Counted from the stretch's first letter, positions 38,136 to 48,334 are shown. The stretch: DNA of 64,000 nt from Marinomonas arctica (GCF_003259225.1 NZ_QHJF01000005.1:236808-300807); one strand, 5' to 3'. Numbers and translations: made by a program. The notes: generated by a model not told the origin, from the sequence alone.

Positions 38136-38519
38136 AAAATAATGACGTCATAGGCCTGCTTTGAAAATCCCATCGATTTGCAAACAAATGTTTAAAAGCG
38201 ACTCTCTTTTATCCATTAGCATCAACAAATCAATGAAATCGTCTGAGGCGCAATTATAGACCAGCCAAAAATACTAAGACAAATAGACTGAACGAGAGGT
38301 TTTCAATGGTCACCATTCATCAAATGAATGTAACCATAAGCCGAAACAATAATGGTATAAAATTACATAAAAAATCACCCTGAAAAAACACTTAAAAACC
38401 TTTATTATCAATAACTTAATTGATTTTAAGCATTTTCTTGACTTTACATCAATCCCTTGTTTTGTCAGATAATTACAAAATAACACAACCTAATGTAAAT
38501 AGAGTGCAAATGAACAAGA

Positions 38520-38549
38520 TTGACTTTTATAGTCTAGAGACAGTATTTT
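38520..38549 (+). promoter_or_regulatory. Candidate gltA promoter
   Basis: TTGACT (38520-38525) and TATTTT (38544-38549) with an 18-bp spacer, about 75 bp before the gltA start codon. The -35 is good, the -10 moderate. Confidence 0.45.
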
Positions 38550-38624
38550 TTCCGCACCTTCTGGGCCAGGTGGAGTCAACCTACGACGTCTTAGCCCCGA
38601 ACCAGAATACGAAGGAGACCATAA

Positions 38625-39908
38625 ATGGCTGATAAAAAAGCGCTACTCAAAGTGGATGGGATCGATAAAGCTATCGAACTTCCTGTTCTTTCAGGCACCC
38701 TAGGTACAGACGTTATCGACGTTCGAGGCTTAGGTGCGAACGGTGTATTCACCTACGATCCAGGATTTATGTCTACCGGCTCTTGTGAATCCTCTATTAC
38801 TTTCATAGATGGAGATGCTGGCATCCTTTTGCATCGTGGCTACCCTATTGCCCAACTTGCAGAACACTCAGACTATCTAGAAACCTGCTATTTGTTACTT
38901 TACGGAGAATTACCGGACAAAAAGCAAAAAGCAGAATTTGAAAGAACGGTTGGCAAACACACCATGGTCAACCAATCGATGCACAAATTCATTGAAGGTT
39001 TTCGAAATGATGCCCACCCTATGGCCATCATGTGCGGTCTTGTTGGCGCTCTATCGGCTTTTTACCAAGATCACATGGACATCAGCAACCCTAAGCACCG
39101 TGAAATTGCTGCGTTTCGTCTGATTTCTAAAATGCCAACGCTTGCTTCAATATGCTATAAGTATTCCAAAGACCAGCCTGTTATGTACCCACGTAACGAC
39201 TTGTCTTATGCTGAAAACTTTTTGTACATGATGTTTGCAACACCTTGCGAGGATTACAAGGTAAACCCCGTGTTTGCCAAGGCTATGGATAGAATATTCA
39301 TCCTCCACGCAGACCACGAACAAAATGCTTCAACGTCCACAGTACGTTTAGCAGGCTCTTCAGGCGCTAACCCGTTTGCGTGTATTGCGGCAGGCATTGC
39401 AACACTTTGGGGGCCTGCTCACGGCGGTGCTAACGAAGCAGTACTAACCATGCTGGAAGAGATTGGTGACGTTGAGCACATCGACAAATTTATCGCCAAA
39501 GCAAAAGATAAAAACGATCCTTTCAGATTGATGGGCTTTGGCCATCGCGTCTATAAAAACTTTGACCCTCGCGCCAAAGTAATGCGCGAAACTTGCGATC
39601 AAGTATTGGCAGAATTGGGCCAATCAGATGATCCGTTACTAAAAATCGCTAAACGCCTTGAACAGATTGCTCTAGAAGATCCTTATTTCGTAGAACGTAA
39701 GCTTTATCCAAACGTTGATTTCTACTCAGGCATCATCATGAAAGCAATCGGCATTCCAACCAGTATGTTTACGGTTATCTTTGCCATGTCTCGTACTATT
39801 GGCTGGATCTCTCACTGGAACGAAATGATCAGTGGACCCTATAAAATTGGCCGTCCGCGCCAACTTTATGTTGGTAAGCCACAGCGCGATTATCCGGCTA
39901 AAAAGTAA
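38625..39908 (+). CDS. gltA: Citrate synthase (type I)
   Basis: 427 residues, the hexameric type II-subunit proteobacterial length. Start ATG after AAGGAGA. Blocks: [82 protein letters not shown] (catalytic His), [18 protein letters not shown] (catalytic His) and [17 protein letters not shown] (catalytic Asp). Condenses acetyl-CoA with oxaloacetate. Divergent from sdhCDAB, so the window carries a near-complete oxidative half of the TCA cycle. Confidence 0.98.
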   Translation: MADKKALLKVDGIDKAIELPVLSGTLGTDVIDVRGLGANGVFTYDPGFMSTGSCESSITFIDGDAGILLHRGYPIAQLAEHSDYLETCYLLLYGELPDKKQKAEFERTVGKHTMVNQSMHKFIEGFRNDAHPMAIMCGLVGALSAFYQDHMDISNPKHREIAAFRLISKMPTLASICYKYSKDQPVMYPRNDLSYAENFLYMMFATPCEDYKVNPVFAKAMDRIFILHADHEQNASTSTVRLAGSSGANPFACIAAGIATLWGPAHGGANEAVLTMLEEIGDVEHIDKFIAKAKDKNDPFRLMGFGHRVYKNFDPRAKVMRETCDQVLAELGQSDDPLLKIAKRLEQIALEDPYFVERKLYPNVDFYSGIIMKAIGIPTSMFTVIFAMSRTIGWISHWNEMISGPYKIGRPRQLYVGKPQRDYPAKK

Positions 39909-39930
39909 TACATTAAATAAATGCATTACA

Positions 39931-39958
39931 AAAAAACGCGCCTCTCGGCGCGTTTTTT
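39931..39958 (+). terminator. Intrinsic terminator of gltA
   Basis: AAAAAACGCGCC / GGCGCGTTTTTT with a 4-base TCTC loop. It works on the plus strand and, by symmetry, also for the convergent small gene on the other strand. Confidence 0.92.
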
Positions 39959-39999
39959 ATCATTCTTTTTTGATAGCGTTCAGCGGAGGATTCTAAGAA

Positions 40000-40230
40000 T
40001 CACTCCTCATCCTCTTCCACAATCTCAGTAACCGTTGCATGACCGCACTTAACGCAGTCACCTTCAATCCAAACTCGATCTTTGCTTTCAAATTCCTTTG
40101 GGTTGACCATCCCCAAATCCACTTCCATACAATGGTTACACCAAGTTTGTGCCAAAAAATCTCTTTGTTCTTCTTCAGCGCGAGCGAAAAAATCTCTTTC
40201 TACTATGTTTTCTTCTAGTTCATTTGTCAT
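40000..40230 (-). CDS. Small CXXC zinc-ribbon-like protein
   Basis: 76 residues, acidic (many Glu/Asp, EEDEE tail). Two CxxC pairs, WCNHC and DCVKCGH, spaced about 25 residues apart, suggest a small zinc ribbon. I do not recognise a named family function. It starts immediately after the stop codon of the DUF2066 gene on the same strand, so the two probably form an operon. It is convergent with gltA across the shared terminator. Confidence 0.8.
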   Translation of the reverse strand: MTNELEENIVERDFFARAEEEQRDFLAQTWCNHCMEVDLGMVNPKEFESKDRVWIEGDCVKCGHATVTEIVEEDEE

Positions 40231-41316
40231 TCAATTTACTCCACTGTACTGATAGGATGCGACTCGATTTGCATCAGGGTCTAATGCATTTAGCGGAGCA
40301 CTGATTAACAAACGACTCAAGGATATGCTGTTAAATAGCTTCTGCTTGTCCCCATCAATTTCTATAGCAAACTCAATGGTATCACCATCCACTTGAAGCA
40401 AAGTCACATTACGCACAACCCCAATACTTTCTAAATAGGACTGAACCTTGCTCATGACATTGTAGCTTTCCACACCAGCAACGCGAACAGTTAACTGACT
40501 AACAGAGCCACTATTGCGCACGGAAGCGTAGCGAGAAGAAAACACTTTCGCCAATTTAGTCGTCGCTTGATCAACCACCTCTTTTAGTGTCCTACCCGAC
40601 AATGCGAATCGCTCTGATTCCCCCCCCTTCAGTAACACCAACAAATTCCCACTCATTTGCCCAGCATAATTACTAATCCTTATGGCGGCAACGGAATCTG
40701 TTTGGTAGCGCGTACTTGCTCGGGCAATGCTATCTGCAAAAAAGCCCCAAACATCCGCGGTAGAAATGGTTCTTTTGTCAACCTCATCCTGCAAAGGTGC
40801 GTAGATAGGCAAGCCTGCCAAATTGGCAGACTGAGCAAATTCATTCAATACAACCGACGGCTCTCTTGAGCCAGACAAACTTCTTACGCCATTGGTCTCA
40901 CTGACTAACCACACCAGGACGGAAGGCCTGTTCTCCCCCCATACCGGTAAATTATTCTGCGATAAAAAGCGATCAATCGACTCTTGGTAGAAAGTCACCC
41001 GAACTTGTTTACCGGGCACCAAGCCACCTTCAAAGGATAGAAGCTCACTGAGCGACGCAACGGAGTGTTGTGCAACCCACGCTGACGCTTGACGCTTAGC
41101 TTGAGCCAACACACTACTGGTGATGGCTTCTTTGTCACCTGATACTTTTATCAGCACTTCTTCTGCCGCCAAACCAAACGCTTGGCTTAACATCTGATCT
41201 TCTGACTGAGTCACAGGCAAATTAATTTCAGCACTATAAAGTCCCTGAACAGGGACCGCATTGGCTGTCGGAATCAACAAAACACTAATGAGTAATAAAA
41301 ATATACGAGAATTCAT
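40231..41316 (-). CDS. DUF2066 domain protein (exported)
   Basis: 361 residues. A signal peptide of about 20 residues (RIFLLLISVLLIPTANA) precedes VPVQGLYSAEINLPVTQSEDQMLSQAFGLAAEEVLIKVSGD, a characteristic DUF2066 start. The family is widespread in gammaproteobacteria and commonly lies divergent to purM, as here. Its function is not established. The body alternates predicted beta strands and helices without catalytic motifs I can name. A periplasmic location is inferred from the signal peptide. Confidence 0.88.
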   Translation of the reverse strand: MNSRIFLLLISVLLIPTANAVPVQGLYSAEINLPVTQSEDQMLSQAFGLAAEEVLIKVSGDKEAITSSVLAQAKRQASAWVAQHSVASLSELLSFEGGLVPGKQVRVTFYQESIDRFLSQNNLPVWGENRPSVLVWLVSETNGVRSLSGSREPSVVLNEFAQSANLAGLPIYAPLQDEVDKRTISTADVWGFFADSIARASTRYQTDSVAAIRISNYAGQMSGNLLVLLKGGESERFALSGRTLKEVVDQATTKLAKVFSSRYASVRNSGSVSQLTVRVAGVESYNVMSKVQSYLESIGVVRNVTLLQVDGDTIEFAIEIDGDKQKLFNSISLSRLLISAPLNALDPDANRVASYQYSGVN

Positions 41317-41432
41317 AGCCTTTCCTTCGTTTATTTGCCTATTCTACTGTCTTAATTGCAAAGAACCATAGCCCTAATGCGCCACTATGCTAAAATGCCT
41401 TTTTTTCCTCGTACCATGATAAGGCATAGGCA

Positions 41433-42491
41433 ATGACCAAGTCAGATAAACCATCGATTAGTTATAAAGACGCAGGCGTAGATATCAACGCTGGCAACCA
41501 ACTTGTTGAACGTATTAAAGGCGTAAGCAAAAAAACTCGTCGCCCTGAAGTAATGGGTGGTCTGGGAGGCTTTGGTGCTTTGACACGCCTTCCCACAAAA
41601 TACAAAAACCCAATACTTGTTTCTGGCACAGACGGTGTCGGTACCAAGTTGCGCTTAGCTATGGATCTTAATCAACACGACACCATTGGTATCGATCTTG
41701 TCGCCATGTGCGTGAACGATCTCGTTGTAGCCGGTGCTGAGCCTCTATTATTCCTAGATTACTATGCCACTGGCAAGCTAGATGTTGATGTCGCCGCCAA
41801 TGTTGTTACAGGGATTGGCGAAGGTTGCATACAAGCGGGTTGCGCACTCGTTGGTGGCGAAACGGCAGAAATGCCAGGCATGTATCATGATGGTGATTAT
41901 GATCTCGCTGGCTTTTGTGTTGGTGTCGTTGAAGAAGAAAACATCATCGATGGCAGCAAAGTAAAAGCGGGCGACACCTTGATTGCATTAGGCTCTTCAG
42001 GCCCTCACTCCAATGGCTACTCTTTAATTCGCAAAATCCTGGAAGTCAGCAAAGCCGATCTTAACCAAGAGATCGACGGTGTCGCGCTAAAAGACGCGCT
42101 AATGGAGCCAACGCGTATTTACGTCAAATCCATTCTTAAGTTGATGGAATCCGTTTCCGTTAATGCTTTGGCTCACATCACCGGTGGCGGGCTGCTAGAA
42201 AACATTCCTCGCGTACTTCCTGAAGATACCGCGGCTCGTATTGACGCCACCAGCTGGAAACGCCCTGCTGTGTTTGATTGGCTACAAGAACAAGGAAATG
42301 TTAAGCAAGAAGAGATGTATCGTGTTCTAAACTGTGGCGTCGGCATGGTACTTTCTATTGATGCAGAAAAAGCAGATGAAGCTCTCGCTATTCTTAAAGC
42401 AGAAGGCGAAAATGCTTGGATAATTGGTGATGTTTGTCCTCGTAATGGTGGAAAGGAAGTATTAATCTCAGACCTTGAGGAACAGGCATGA
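41433..42491 (+). CDS. purM: Phosphoribosylformylglycinamidine cyclo-ligase (AIR synthetase)
   Basis: 352 residues. Blocks [89 protein letters not shown] and [17 protein letters not shown] are those of PurM. ATP-dependent ring closure of FGAM to AIR, the fifth step of purine synthesis. Its end overlaps the purN start (ATGA), the classic purMN pair. Confidence 0.98.
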   Translation: MTKSDKPSISYKDAGVDINAGNQLVERIKGVSKKTRRPEVMGGLGGFGALTRLPTKYKNPILVSGTDGVGTKLRLAMDLNQHDTIGIDLVAMCVNDLVVAGAEPLLFLDYYATGKLDVDVAANVVTGIGEGCIQAGCALVGGETAEMPGMYHDGDYDLAGFCVGVVEEENIIDGSKVKAGDTLIALGSSGPHSNGYSLIRKILEVSKADLNQEIDGVALKDALMEPTRIYVKSILKLMESVSVNALAHITGGGLLENIPRVLPEDTAARIDATSWKRPAVFDWLQEQGNVKQEEMYRVLNCGVGMVLSIDAEKADEALAILKAEGENAWIIGDVCPRNGGKEVLISDLEEQA

Positions 42492-43141
42492 GTTGTCCGA
42501 TCGTTGTCTTAATTTCCGGCAGCGGCAGCAACTTGCAAGCTTTGATTGATCAAAGCTTGCAAGGACAACTCAACATCAATATTTGTGCCGTGATCAGTAA
42601 TAAAGCGCAAGCCTACGGACTTGAAAGAGCCAAGATGGCGGGCATCCCCACTCATACACTCGACCATAAGTCATTTGCGAGTCGAGAAGAGTTTGATGCC
42701 GAGCTGCAAGCGATTATTGATCAGTACCAACCAAAATTGGTTGTTCTTGCTGGCTTTATGCGTATTTTGACTGAAACGTTTGCGAAACATTACGAAGGTA
42801 GAATGCTCAACATTCACCCATCGCTGCTTCCTAAATACAAAGGTTTGAATACACATCAACGGGCAATTGATGCAAACGAGAAAGAGCATGGTGTGTCAGT
42901 ACATTTTGTGAGTCCAGAGTTGGACGCAGGTGCCGTTATACTTCAAGCAAGTACAAGTATAACCACTGACGATACGGCAGAATCTTTGGCTGGAAAGGTC
43001 CATGCCTTAGAACACACTATCTATCCTCTGGCCGTAAAATGGTTCAGCGAGGAAAGATTAACATTTCAGAACGGAAAGGCTTTTTTGGATACGAATGCTC
43101 TACCACAAAGCGGCATTCTATATAATGAAGCGTTAACATGA
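42488..43141 (+). CDS. purN: Phosphoribosylglycinamide formyltransferase
   Basis: 217 residues. N-terminal phosphate-binding [16 protein letters not shown], catalytic [34 protein letters not shown] with the Asn-His pair, and [10 protein letters not shown] with the catalytic Asp. Transfers a formyl group from 10-formyl-THF to GAR. Its start codon overlaps the purM stop. An internal repeat, CAAGCTTTGATTG / CAAAGCTTGCAAG, near 42535-42565 forms a local hairpin in the coding sequence. Confidence 0.97.
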   Translation: MSCPIVVLISGSGSNLQALIDQSLQGQLNINICAVISNKAQAYGLERAKMAGIPTHTLDHKSFASREEFDAELQAIIDQYQPKLVVLAGFMRILTETFAKHYEGRMLNIHPSLLPKYKGLNTHQRAIDANEKEHGVSVHFVSPELDAGAVILQASTSITTDDTAESLAGKVHALEHTIYPLAVKWFSEERLTFQNGKAFLDTNALPQSGILYNEALT

Positions 43142-43154
43142 TGTAGGAGAAGGT

Positions 43155-43883
43155 ATGAGAGCTCGTAAAATTCCAATATTATTAATGGTTATTTTTATGA
43201 GTATTCCCATACTTTCTCTTCTCTCAACAAAAGCAAATGCCACGCAAACGCAAGACACTTTTCTAAAACCCTACTCCGCCGTGTATAGCACTGTCTGGAA
43301 AAAAGGTATTCGTTTAAAAGTAGAAGGCAAGCAAACCTTATCAAAAAAATCAGGCGACCTTTGGCAGTTTGTCTTTACGGCTGACAGCATGATTGCCTCC
43401 CTCAACGAGTCCTCTACTTTTTATGTAAAAGACCACCAAATCATTCCAACCTACTATCGTTATAAAAGTTCGGCATTAGGAAAAAAACGCAGTGCCACAC
43501 TGACTTTTGATTGGGACAACAATCTTGTCCGCAACGATATAAAAGACAAACCTTGGAACCTCACCATCCCTTTAAAAACACTCGATAAGCTGTCTGTGCA
43601 ACTTCAGGTTAGACAAGATCTAAAGCTAGGGAAAAACGAATTTGACTACCAAATTGCCGATGGTGGGTATATTAAAAATTGGCGATTCAAACGTGACAAG
43701 ATGGAAGACATCAACACTAAACTGGGTCGACTCTCTGCCATTAAAATCATTCGTACCGACAATCTCGAGAAAGGCAAAAAGACGTCTTTTTGGTTCGTCC
43801 CGACTCTTGACTATTTATTGGTTAAACTCGAACACCAAGAAGATGGTGAATCCTATGAACTTGATATTGAATCCGTTAAATAG
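43155..43883 (+). CDS. DUF3108 domain protein (exported)
   Basis: 242 residues with an N-terminal signal peptide (PILLMVIFMSIPILSLLSTKANA). The body shows beta-rich DUF3108 features: LKPYSAVYSTVWKKGIRLKVEGKQTL, a STFYV strand, RSATLTFDW, LDKLSVQLQVRQDL and TSFWFVPTLDYLLVKLEHQEDGESYELDI. The family is a periplasmic or outer-membrane-associated barrel-like domain, often downstream of purMN in gammaproteobacteria. Its role is unknown. Its stop codon lies only 2 bp from that of convergent mobA, with no terminator between. Confidence 0.88.
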   Translation: MRARKIPILLMVIFMSIPILSLLSTKANATQTQDTFLKPYSAVYSTVWKKGIRLKVEGKQTLSKKSGDLWQFVFTADSMIASLNESSTFYVKDHQIIPTYYRYKSSALGKKRSATLTFDWDNNLVRNDIKDKPWNLTIPLKTLDKLSVQLQVRQDLKLGKNEFDYQIADGGYIKNWRFKRDKMEDINTKLGRLSAIKIIRTDNLEKGKKTSFWFVPTLDYLLVKLEHQEDGESYELDIESVK

Positions 43884-43885
43884 AA

Positions 43886-44461
43886 CTAGACTAACTCTCT
43901 AGGTGTATTAACATTTAACAAGTCAGCATCGTTGGCCCAAATAACAGACTGACAACCAAATTTTTCATAAAAAGCTGAGACATTATATCGCTGAGCTTCC
44001 TTCAGAAATTGGCTAAGCGCACTGTAAGTCTGTTCTACAGGTAAAATAGCATGCAGAGGATGCGTACCAGAGCCACTCTCTAAATAATGGATTGTTTCTG
44101 GTGACAACAGACTGGCTTGTTTCAGTTTTACAAAAGCCGCACTATTGATACACGGTGTATCACAAGGTGATATCAACAAATGTGACGTTTTCGCAAAGGC
44201 CAAACAAGCTAACAAACCTGACAACGGCCCTTTTCCTTGATATGCCAGATCATCGGCAATCACCTCATAACCAAGCGCAGTATAAGCATCAAAATTCCGG
44301 TTCGCATTAATAAACACGCTATCAGCCACTTGCTGCAACGCTCGCCCGACCAACAAGGCCATAGGGGTATTCCGAAACAACAGCAAACCTTTGTCTTGAC
44401 GTGACATACGCTCAGCGTTGCCCCCTGCCAATACCGCCGCTGATAATGAGATAAACGCCAT
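43886..44461 (-). CDS. mobA: Molybdenum cofactor guanylyltransferase
   Basis: 191 residues. Nucleotidyltransferase fold with the GTP/Mg loop AAVLAGGNAERMSRQDKGLLLF, VINAN-type strand (VFINANRNFDAY), LVISPCDTPC-like metal block (LLISPCDTPCIN), and GSGTHPLHAILP. Adds GMP to Mo-molybdopterin to form the bis-MGD cofactor needed by NasA. It is the last gene of the nasA operon, which makes functional sense: the cofactor-finishing enzyme is co-expressed with the Mo enzyme. Confidence 0.92.
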   Translation of the reverse strand: MAFISLSAAVLAGGNAERMSRQDKGLLLFRNTPMALLVGRALQQVADSVFINANRNFDAYTALGYEVIADDLAYQGKGPLSGLLACLAFAKTSHLLISPCDTPCINSAAFVKLKQASLLSPETIHYLESGSGTHPLHAILPVEQTYSALSQFLKEAQRYNVSAFYEKFGCQSVIWANDADLLNVNTPRELV

Positions 44462-44472
44462 ATAACCTTCTT

Positions 44473-45486
44473 TTATATCTGAGAATCAAAGTACGCTTTG
44501 TCACGTTTTAACCAAATACTATCTGCTAACACGAGACACTCTTCATGAGATGTCACACCATAAAGAAGTCCAGCCACCGACGCAATGGTTTGTCGTACCG
44601 CTTGCTCGCCAAATTGATCTAACTGATGACCACGCCAATGATCGGTTAATCGAGACAAGTCTACATTGTCTTTTAGGCGTTTATGCTGTTGTTCGGCTTT
44701 GGGCCAATCCGACCAACTCGCCATGCCATCTTGCCACTTACCTAGCGTGACATCTCGCTCTGGATTCACTTCCGCTTCACCATTACCACCTCGAAACACC
44801 AGCACGGAAGCATCGCCTAATTGCTCGCTGGCAGAAAGATGTAACTCATCGTACCCCCGATGAAAGACACCATGCACACTGTGATCGGCACAAAAAGGGT
44901 TCATCATTCGCACCACAGTATTCACTGGCGAACGCAACCCCAGCACATACTTAAGGTCCATCATACGACCTAATGACTCATCAATCTTCGTCAGCGGCAT
45001 ATAAGCAAAGTGGTTGGCTTGAAGGGCTTTTTTCAATTGTTCTCGGGAATCGCAAACAGCCAAACCAAGCAGATTCATCACCGTCTCAACATAGAGTCGA
45101 TTTTCCCCCTCAAACGTATGCCCATGCATGACAATATTCACACCGGTATTGGCCAATGCAAGTGCTGCCAATAAAAACCAAGGCAACTCATTGCGTTTGC
45201 CTGCGTAGGCAGGCCAATCCAAATCCACCTTAGTTCCCAATGGTTCTTTTTTCGATAAATAGTCTCGAGTCGCTTTGGTAAAACCAACCGTTTCTTCTAC
45301 CGTCTCTTCTCGTATTCGAATCAGCATCCAAAAAGCCCCTGATTGCTCAGGTGCCACCTGACCAGATAACATTAACCCCATAGCATGTTCAGCTTCAGCC
45401 ACGGTTAAACTGCGCGCGCCTTTCTTGCCACGACCTAAGATTTTTACGTATTGCGTAAAGTCATTACTCATCGCGCAGTTAGTCAT
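44473..45486 (-). CDS. TrpD2/YbiB-like protein (anthranilate phosphoribosyltransferase fold)
   Basis: 337 residues. Related to anthranilate phosphoribosyltransferase but of the YbiB/TrpD2 group, annotated in nitrate clusters as glycosyl transferase family protein. The start, KILGRGKKGARSLTVAEAEHAMGLMLSGQVAPEQSGAFWMLIRIREETVEE, and NTGVNIVMHGHTFEG (in place of the TrpD GTGGD-type loop) support this. The E. coli relative binds nucleic acid and is not a tryptophan enzyme. Here the gene overlaps nasA by 4 bases and precedes mobA, so a role in nitrate assimilation or cofactor supply is inferred only from position. Confidence 0.8.
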   Translation of the reverse strand: MTNCAMSNDFTQYVKILGRGKKGARSLTVAEAEHAMGLMLSGQVAPEQSGAFWMLIRIREETVEETVGFTKATRDYLSKKEPLGTKVDLDWPAYAGKRNELPWFLLAALALANTGVNIVMHGHTFEGENRLYVETVMNLLGLAVCDSREQLKKALQANHFAYMPLTKIDESLGRMMDLKYVLGLRSPVNTVVRMMNPFCADHSVHGVFHRGYDELHLSASEQLGDASVLVFRGGNGEAEVNPERDVTLGKWQDGMASWSDWPKAEQQHKRLKDNVDLSRLTDHWRGHQLDQFGEQAVRQTIASVAGLLYGVTSHEECLVLADSIWLKRDKAYFDSQI

Positions 45487-48182
45487 GCTGATAACCCCAT
45501 TACTGTAGGAAGAAAGCGCTTTAATTCAGGAAGACAAGATCCACAATTGGTACCGCATTTTAATTTGGCGCCTAATCCATCAACAGAACAAATGCCGTTA
45601 ATAACCGCCGCTTCAATCTGTTTACTGCCGATTTGATAACAGGAGCACACAATGTCCCCCTTTTCTTCGACATTAGCGGGCATTCCCACCAAAATGGCCA
45701 AACGATCCTGTGCTGACAAAGGCGTGTTTGTTGTCAATGTAGAGAGCAGCCAATCGGCCATGACGGAGTCAGGCTGCGGATGCAAATACATCAGCAGCGT
45801 AAGTGTTTGATTCACCAGCCTTGCCAATCGAATTTGTTGTGTCACTGGATTCGAATATTCCAGCCACTCAACCTTTTCAGCTAAACGTTTGCCCTGCTCC
45901 ATATCGATGGATTTCAAAGGCGCTTGCGTTTGCCCATTGGGCCAGACCACTTCGTAATGATAACCTTGCTTTGATGGCACTTGGCACCAATACAAGCAGT
46001 CAGCTAAGACAAGTGGCGTCGCCGAAATGATCATGCCATAGCATAGGTTTGTTACGGCCTCGAGCTGCACTTGAGCATGCTTCAATTCTGGCTGACCTGA
46101 CAAAGGATCGACCACCTGCGGGATAAGATTCGACACCACCGACGCGTTGGCAAATTGTTGTGTCCAATGAATAGGCACAAACACATTGCCAGGCGCAACC
46201 GCTCGACTCAGCTTAGCTTTTAATAACACCTCACCATAGGGCGACGTAAGGCGCACTAAAGACTTGTCCTGAATACCTAAGCGCTTGGCTTCTTTCGGGT
46301 GAATTTCCACATAAGGTTGTGCCGTATGTTTAGCCAAGGACGCCGCATCACCCGTTCTTGTCATGGTGTGCCATTGATCGCGCACGCGTCCAGTATTTAA
46401 GGTAAAAGGCCATTCTTGTGAAGCTTGAGTCTTTGGCAAGCTTGGTACAATTGCCACAAATCTTGCTCGGCCGTCGGGGGTAAAAAACCGTTTATCTTCA
46501 AACATTCGCTTGGTGCCTTGTGGACGACCTTCTGGTACGGGCCATTGCACTGGAACCAAAGCATCGTATTCGGCCTTAGTTATACGACTGAAATGCCCAA
46601 TATCGAAATCCCGTTTGCCCTCATTTTCAAACGCCGATAAAGCCGCATGCTCGGCAAAGATGTCATGGGCGCCTTGATAAGAAAACGCTGCTTGAAAGCC
46701 CAGACTTTTTGCCACTTCACAGATTGCCCACCAATCATGCTTAGCGTCTCCGGGAGCCGGTAATAAACCTCGTTGACGAGAAATGCGGCGCTCCGAATTC
46801 GTCACTGTACCGTCTTTTTCACTCCAACCTGTCGCGGGAAACAACACATCCGCCATGGCCGTTGTGTCGGTATGGGCTTTACAGTCACTGACGATCACCA
46901 GCTCACATTTTTCCAGTGCACGTCGAACTTGAGCCGTGTCAGGCAAACTCACCATGGGATTGGTCGACATAATCCACACCACTTTGACTTTACCTTTCTC
47001 CATGGCCTGAAATAGATCGACGGCTTTTAAGCCATTTTCTGTGGCCATGTTGGGCGCTTGCCAAAAACGCTGTACTAAATCCTGAGCGCCTGGTGTGGCA
47101 AAATCCATATGAGCAGCCAACTGATTCGCCAAACCGCCCACTTCTCTCCCTCCCATGGCATTCGGCTGACCGGTAATGGAGAAAGGCCCAGCGCCTTGTT
47201 TGCCAATACGACCCGTCGCCAAATGACAATTAATAATCGCGTTGCATTTGTCCACGCCCGACGACGACTGATTGACGCCTTGGGAATAAAATGTCACCGT
47301 CTTAGGGGTATCTCGCCACCAGCCAAGCAAACTTGTTAAACTTTGCTCACTAATCCCACAGAAATTAGCGGTAAAAGAAACACATGGTGTCGATTCATTC
47401 GCTTGCGCCAAAGCACTAGCAAATCCGTTGGTGTGATTCGCAATAAAGTCATGATCTAGAATGCCAGCTTGGGCGGAATCGCTTAATAAAAAGGAAAAAA
47501 TCGCCGCGTCACTGCCTGGCTTAATCGCCAAATGCAAATCTGCAATATCGCACGTCGCGGTTTCTCGCGGGTCAATCACCACCACCCTCATACTGGGTCG
47601 TTGTTTTTTCGCTGCGGCTATTCGTTGATATAAAATGGGGTGGGTCCACGCCGCATTCGACCCAACCATGATCAATAAATCACAGCATTCTAGATCCTCA
47701 TAATTACAAGGCACGGTATCTGACCCAAAAGCACGCTTATAACCAACCACCGCGGACGCCATGCACAAACGGGAGTTGGTATCGACGTTGGCTGTACCAA
47801 TAAAACCTTTAGCAAGTTTATTCGCCACATAATAATCTTCCGTGAGAATCTGACCTGAAAGATAAAACGCAAAAGCATCAGGGCCATGATCTTTTACGAC
47901 TTGAGCAATTTTTGCGCTCACTGTATCAATGGCGGATTGCCAAGCAACTGGCTGACCATCAACCATGGGCGTTAATAAGCGATCATCCGATTGAATGGTT
48001 TGTGCAAGACTGCTGCCCTTCACGCACAAACGACCAAAATTAGCAGGATGATCCACATCACCGGAAACCGATGGCACTCTTTCATTTTCTGATTGCGCGT
48101 CGATTAAATTGACACCACAGCCAACACCACAATATGGACAGGTCGTTTTCACACTCATTGATGTTTTATTTGCTACTGGCAT
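45483..48182 (-). CDS. nasA: Assimilatory nitrate reductase catalytic subunit with C-terminal [2Fe-2S] domain
   Basis: 899 residues. N-terminal [4Fe-4S] motif TTCPYCGVGCGVNL...GRLCVKGSSLAQT, the molybdopterin domains of the NasA/NapA/FdhF family (NSRLCMASAVVGYKRAFGSD, QGVNQSSSGVDKCNAIINCHLATGRIGKQGAGPFSITGQPNAMGGREVGGLANQLAAHM), and a molydop-binding C-terminal part. Residues ~840-895 add a BFD-like [2Fe-2S] domain (CSCYQIG...KCGTNCGSCLPEL). Cytoplasmic; reduces nitrate to nitrite. The start ATG at 48182 follows GAGGG. Preceded by its own sigma-54-type promoter and attenuator leader. Confidence 0.95.
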   Translation of the reverse strand: MPVANKTSMSVKTTCPYCGVGCGVNLIDAQSENERVPSVSGDVDHPANFGRLCVKGSSLAQTIQSDDRLLTPMVDGQPVAWQSAIDTVSAKIAQVVKDHGPDAFAFYLSGQILTEDYYVANKLAKGFIGTANVDTNSRLCMASAVVGYKRAFGSDTVPCNYEDLECCDLLIMVGSNAAWTHPILYQRIAAAKKQRPSMRVVVIDPRETATCDIADLHLAIKPGSDAAIFSFLLSDSAQAGILDHDFIANHTNGFASALAQANESTPCVSFTANFCGISEQSLTSLLGWWRDTPKTVTFYSQGVNQSSSGVDKCNAIINCHLATGRIGKQGAGPFSITGQPNAMGGREVGGLANQLAAHMDFATPGAQDLVQRFWQAPNMATENGLKAVDLFQAMEKGKVKVVWIMSTNPMVSLPDTAQVRRALEKCELVIVSDCKAHTDTTAMADVLFPATGWSEKDGTVTNSERRISRQRGLLPAPGDAKHDWWAICEVAKSLGFQAAFSYQGAHDIFAEHAALSAFENEGKRDFDIGHFSRITKAEYDALVPVQWPVPEGRPQGTKRMFEDKRFFTPDGRARFVAIVPSLPKTQASQEWPFTLNTGRVRDQWHTMTRTGDAASLAKHTAQPYVEIHPKEAKRLGIQDKSLVRLTSPYGEVLLKAKLSRAVAPGNVFVPIHWTQQFANASVVSNLIPQVVDPLSGQPELKHAQVQLEAVTNLCYGMIISATPLVLADCLYWCQVPSKQGYHYEVVWPNGQTQAPLKSIDMEQGKRLAEKVEWLEYSNPVTQQIRLARLVNQTLTLLMYLHPQPDSVMADWLLSTLTTNTPLSAQDRLAILVGMPANVEEKGDIVCSCYQIGSKQIEAAVINGICSVDGLGAKLKCGTNCGSCLPELKRFLPTVMGLSA

Positions 48183-48216
48183 AGACCCTCTTCACTCTTT
48201 GTCACGCTTTTTAAGC

Positions 48217-48257
48217 AAAAAAAAGCCCAATCACTTTTTTAAGAAAGTGATTGGGCT
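48217..48257 (-). terminator. Leader terminator upstream of nasA (attenuator)
   Basis: A 14-bp stem, AGCCCAATCACTTT / AAAGTGATTGGGCT, with a 6-base loop is followed by seven to eight T residues, on the reverse strand, about 35 bases before the nasA start. It lies downstream of a sigma-54-like promoter, so it would stop nasA transcription unless an antiterminator acts. Its 5' arm overlaps the hexaloop hairpin at 48254-48265. Confidence 0.9.
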
Positions 48258-48315
48258 CCGTTGCCTTTTGTAATATCTGAATGCTTTATGGGTAAGCCAT
48301 CGTCGGTTTACGGTG
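48254..48315 (-). promoter_or_regulatory. ANTAR (NasT) target-like leader hairpins upstream of nasA
   Basis: On the transcript, GGC-AACGGA-GCC (48254-48265) forms a hexaloop hairpin with A at loop position 1 and G at position 4, as in ANTAR protein targets. Its 3' arm shares bases with the terminator stem, so the two are mutually exclusive. An upstream hairpin (48298-48315) has loop AAACCG and a one-mismatch stem. Its loop position 4 is C, so it is a weaker candidate for the first hairpin. Confidence 0.6.
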
Positions 48316-48334
48316 CATCAGTAATATAGATAAA

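Larger units (their letters stand above)
38053..38624. other. sdhC-gltA divergent control region
   Basis: 572 bp without a gene, AT-rich, between divergent TCA genes. It contains the palindromes ACTCTG-GAT-CAGAGT (38121-38135) and TGACGTCA (38143-38150) on the sdh side and a candidate gltA promoter at 38520-38549. No coding potential beyond short spurious frames was seen. Confidence 0.7.
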
